Shown: piece after piece, positions 60,323-64,000 of the stretch
How the letters are laid out: each line of letters begins with the position of its first letter
How positions within the stretch are numbered: the first letter of the stretch is position 1
Assembly (NCBI GenBank): GCA_000181795.3
Contig: CM012953.1
Span: forward strand, 13,147,520 to 13,211,519
DNA length: 64,000 nucleotides
From: Trichinella spiralis
Taxonomy: Eukaryota > Nematoda > Enoplea > Trichinellida > Trichinellidae
Direction: 5' to 3'
Translations under genes and position numbers: made by a program
The notes under the pieces: generated by a model
Database searches by the model: none
What the model saw: only the letters and a program-made list of their open reading frames with translations
What the model was told of the DNA's origin: nothing

Positions 60323-62536
60323 ATGTCTCGACTTCTTGCTGTTCCACTGAAGAAAAGTTCTGAAGTGGACATGGCTGGTCCTCTGCATACGTATATCTCA
60401 TCTACGTATAGCACTGACGAATGTCCAACCGATTCTTACGCAATAGAGGAATTCAACAAATTGCGTAATAAAGTCTGCTGTGGACCGTTGGACAAGCAGG
60501 AAAGCGGTTTGCAACAGCTATACAGGTTTTTAGTATATAAGAAAAATTCAAATTGGATAGTTTGAACGTTTTTATAGGTATTATGATCAGTTGGTGTGTA
60601 TTGAAGGTAAACTTCCATTGACACCTACGGAAATACCGATTCCTTTTAAATGGAAGGAAGCTTTCGAACGTAGTCTATTTGGAAGAGCTTCTCTAAGTTT
60701 GTTTGGAGTTTGAATTTGAAAATAGAATTATCGTAATTTTATTTGACGTTTTGCAGCAATCAGTTCTGGATCATATGAAAAAGCTTGCGTTTTATTTAAC
60801 ATAGCTGCAATGCAAAGTCAAGTTGCCGCTATGCAGCGTTTGGATGATGACGACGATTTGAAACTTGCTGCTCGTCTTTTTCAGGTTTATCTTTTAATTT
60901 TTTAACAAAACATTGTATTATTATATTTATTGATTATTACTTTATTAATTATTATTACTTTCTTGCATTTAATTTTAGCAAAGTGCAGGAATTTTTGCTT
61001 ATCTGAAAGATACAGTCATGTCTTTGGTTGGCCAAGAACCGACTATTGATATGATGCCCAACACTTTAGGTATTTTATCGGCTTTGATGTTGGCACAAGC
61101 TCAAGAAATTTTTTTCTTGAAAGCATCTAAGGGTATTGAACATTTTTTTTTGCAGTCAAGTTTCGTTTATAAAGAAATTTTTACAGTGAATTGTTGCATA
61201 TATTAATGTGCAATTATTTTTGTAAGTTTATGTTTGGTTTTTTTTTTCAGATCACAACAAACCCGCAGTTATTGCTAAAATAGCCGCAGAATGTGCGGCA
61301 ATGTATTACGAAGTGAATAAAATGCTTTCCAAGGATAATATCAAAAATTTATGGGAAAAGGTGAAGTATTTATTCCAATGATATTGTGTGTTGTTTCAAA
61401 ATTCAGTCGATTCGAAATAAATGTACAATAATTTTTAAAAGATTACAAAACAGGCGAGCCCTGTGAGAGAATATATGGATATGTATGAATGATATATTTC
61501 GATTTAGGCCTATTTAATGTCCGGCAAGTGTTTTACTTTTCAAGCACTGGCTCAGTATTATCAGTCATTGCTGGCCAAAGAAGCAAAAGAGATTGGTGAA
61601 GAATTGGCTAGACTTCAAGTATTTAAATTTTATCTTGTTTAATTTAATTGTATAATTGTATAATTATTTTACTTCAACAGTTATTGTTGTTGATTTTTAG
61701 TATGCAGATGAATTGATGGTCATGGCGCAAGAGAAATTAGGGCCATACGCGAATTTGCTTCAGACTGAAGCCGATTTAATTCACAAGGCTTATTTGGCAG
61801 CAAAAAAGGACAATGATTTTATTTATCACGAGCGCATTCCAAACATCAAAGCGGTTCCACCGATTGGTAAATTGGCCATTGCCAAAATCACTCCATTGTC
61901 ACATCCGTTAAGCGCAAAGCCGCACAAAGGTATGAATGTTGAATTAATTGTTTGATCAAATGGAATTATTTTATTTAATAAATTGTAGATATTTTTGAAA
62001 AATTGGTTCCCGTCGCTGTGCAACAAGCGTTGGCTTGTTACGAAGTTCGACGTGGAGAAATTGTAAACGCAGAAATTGCTAAACTACGGGAAGAAACTAA
62101 CAAGCTCAACGAGTAATTCAAATATTTTTTTTGTTTTGTAAAAAATTTTTTAAAGATGTAAACTAGAGTTGTTTTTCCTTTTTATCGCATAAAGTGCTGT
62201 TTATTCATTTTTGTGATGTTTTTTACACATGACTGTTAAAAATTGACATTTCTTAAGAAAAGGTTCTGGAATTCATAGTGCGAAATTGAAATTTTAATTT
62301 AATAATTTGAATTTTTTTGTTCTCAGATTGTTGACGATGGTTAATTTGCCGACATCGTTGGAAGACGTTTGCAATGCTGATAAAGTGCCACCTTCTATCC
62401 GACAAAAATCCGCAAAAATCATATCACTTGGTGGAGTTGAAGCTTTGCGACGTGGAGTGGATTCGTTGCCTATACATTACCGTCGAAATCAAGAAATTCT
62501 TGATGAGGTAATAATATACGCACACACATCTACACT

Positions 62537-62569
<33 letters not shown>

Positions 62570-64000
62570 GTTTCTTTAAAAATTTAATGCGTGTTTGGTT
62601 TGCTTGTGTTGTTAATATTATTATCATATTGTTATGTCATGTTATTTTATTTTGTCTTAGGCTGTTCGTTTACTGAATGAAGAAAAAGAATCGGATGATC
62701 AGCTTAGACTTCAGTTTAAAGAGAAATGGACTCGAATGGCATCAGAAAAACTGACAGAACCACTTTTGCAAGAAATAAGAAAAATTGAAGAAGTTCTTGA
62801 GTCAGCAAAAAAAGCAGATGAAACTATAAGACAAAAGTTGCAAACCCATTCTGCTGGGATTGAAACTTTAAGCAAAGTGGAGGTGGGTATAATATATAAT
62901 TATTTATGTATGCTATTTTGAAATGAAAATTCCCTGGAATAATCTGTTGATCAACGAGTTGAATAATGGTGGTGTTGTTTTCAGTCGGATTTGTGCAGCA
63001 CAATACCAGGTTTGGTGGGTACATTGGCATTGCCGAACAGTCCGATCATTAAGAAGCTGAAAGAACTGTTGGCGATGACTGATAAAATAAAAAGAGATCG
63101 TAAAGATTTGGAAGTCGAATTCAAAAATGCAACCTGTGATATGAGTATGTATATATATATATGCGTTTATGCTTTTGTTTCAAATTCTTCAGAATTGATT
63201 TTTGAAAAAAATAATTTTTTTAAATAGAACCTGTATTCATGCAAGCGTTGTCACGATCGGACTTTATTAATGAAGAGGAACTGTCGAAAGATAAATTAGA
63301 TGAATGCTTTGCCTCGCTTCGAAAAGCAGCCAGCGAAACTATTGAAATGCAAGAAAAAGTTTCACATCAAATTTTGGTTTGTTTTAAATTTTGAATCACT
63401 TGATCATCAAGCAGGCGTTGGAAAGCTGTCCCTTTCAGGATGCTGTCGATAAATTTGTCGAAGAAAAAGGATCACTGGCTAATAATGATCGAGAAAATGT
63501 GCTTCGCTCATTGACCAAGGCATACGATGCATATTTGGAATTGAATGCAAATGTATCCGAAGGAACCAAGGTGGTTTGAAAGAAAAGGGATTTCAAATTT
63601 TCAATTTTTCTTTTTTCACCTGTGCATTATTTTAGTTTTACAGTGACATGACGCCACTGGTGCTTCGTTTGCAGCAGAAAGTTTCCGATTTTTGCTTTGC
63701 CCGGAAAACAGAGAAGGACGATTTGATGCGAGATTTGCAAAAGAACATCATCAATGATGGTATGATCATTTTGTGCCTTTGGCGATCAGTTTACACGAAT
63801 CATTATTGAATTTCAAATTTCAAATCTTTTTCTTTTACAGTAAAGGAAATGCCGGAAAAACCACCACGTCGTCCGCCGCGCCCTCCTCCACCGTCAGTTG
63901 CTACTGCACAAGCAGCAGACGAAGGTGAATTTTTGTTAAATATATTTAATGTGTAATATAATATAATTTTTTTGTGAATCAACAGTGAAACTTGCAAACG
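60323..64000 (+). CDS. PDCD6IP: ALIX / PDCD6IP homologue (ALX-1), 3' end beyond window
   Basis: ALIX links ESCRT-I and ESCRT-III in endosomal sorting, cytokinetic abscission and membrane repair. Sixteen exons were modelled (starts 60323, 60578, 60757, 60979, 61251, 61508, 61701, 61989, 62327, 62661, 62985, 63228, 63415, 63636, 63841, 63986), all in phase, giving about 756 residues before the window ends. The Bro1 domain covers about 1-360: [67 protein letters not shown] and [15 protein letters not shown]. The V domain follows ([30 protein letters not shown]). The start of a Pro-rich tail is seen ([12 protein letters not shown]). One intron (63377-63414) is only 38 nt. Calpain-type or YPXL-binding residues were not checked. 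Confidence 0.95.
62537..62564. repeat. TA dinucleotide microsatellite in ALIX intron
   Basis: About fourteen TA units lie in the intron after exon 62327-62507. It is likely to be length-variable between individuals. Confidence 0.9.

Overview
This is a stretch of an AT-rich, intron-containing animal nuclear genome. The conserved genes fit a nematode best. Introns are short, mostly about 40-100 nt, and follow GT-AG. The gene set has clear nematode counterparts (OPA1/EAT-3, HUS-1, CPEB, RacGAP/CYK-4, ALIX/ALX-1, rhomboid/ROM-1). A clade I nematode such as a Trichinella-like species is my guess from general feel, not something the sequence proves. The run of N bases near 14.6 kb marks a draft assembly. 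Bacterial concepts such as operators, RBSs and CRISPR do not apply, and I saw no tRNA or rRNA gene.

Layout from left to right. 0-4.9 kb: no gene recognised. 4.9-5.9 kb (-): a two-exon predicted membrane protein with a Cys-rich ectodomain and an FN3-like segment. 6.24-6.42 kb: a decayed hAT transposase tail. 9.97-10.22 kb: an inverted partial copy of a CPEB exon and its intron. 10.9-13.4 kb (-): CPEB, RNA-binding translational regulator, with a Q/N repeat near its visible N-terminus. 16.6-21.8 kb (-): OPA1-like mitochondrial dynamin, 20 coding exons. 22.8-24.2 kb (+): HUS1 of the 9-1-1 clamp. 24.6-26.4 kb (-): MMADHC (cobalamin trafficking). 28.2-29.9 kb (-) and 34.8-36.4 kb (+): a divergent pair of leucine-rich-repeat membrane receptors whose ectodomains are almost identical, as expected from gene conversion. 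37.3-38.5 kb (-): TRMT13 tRNA methyltransferase. 39.5-41.7 kb (-): APC7. 42.0-43.0 kb (-): ribosomal protein S28. 43.4-44.0 kb: a 575-bp hAT-type MITE with an 8-bp target duplication. 44-47.9 kb: empty. 47.9-51.1 kb (-): rhomboid-like protease. 54.1-57.0 kb (+): RACGAP1/CYK-4. 57.4-58.2 kb (-): exosome subunit RRP43/EXOSC8. 60.3 kb to the right edge (+): ALIX, cut off by the window.

Gene models for OPA1, CPEB, HUS1, MMADHC, APC7, RpS28, rhomboid, RACGAP1, both LRR genes and ALIX were rebuilt exon by exon on paper. Every junction keeps frame and restores family motifs, so boundaries are offered to the base, but they remain predictions without RNA evidence. The genes are ordinary housekeeping and developmental genes with no common pathway. 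RACGAP1 and APC7 both act in cell division, and OPA1 and MMADHC are linked to mitochondria or their cofactor supply, but nothing shows coordination beyond position.

I did not find a new multi-gene system. The most interesting items are the inverted LRR pair with a sharply bounded homogenised tract, the inverted CPEB fragment beside its parent, the prion-like repeat in CPEB, a 60-nt in-frame intron (possible exitron) inside the RACGAP1 C1 domain, the well-formed hAT MITE, and a rhomboid whose usual oxyanion-hole histidine appears to be glutamine.
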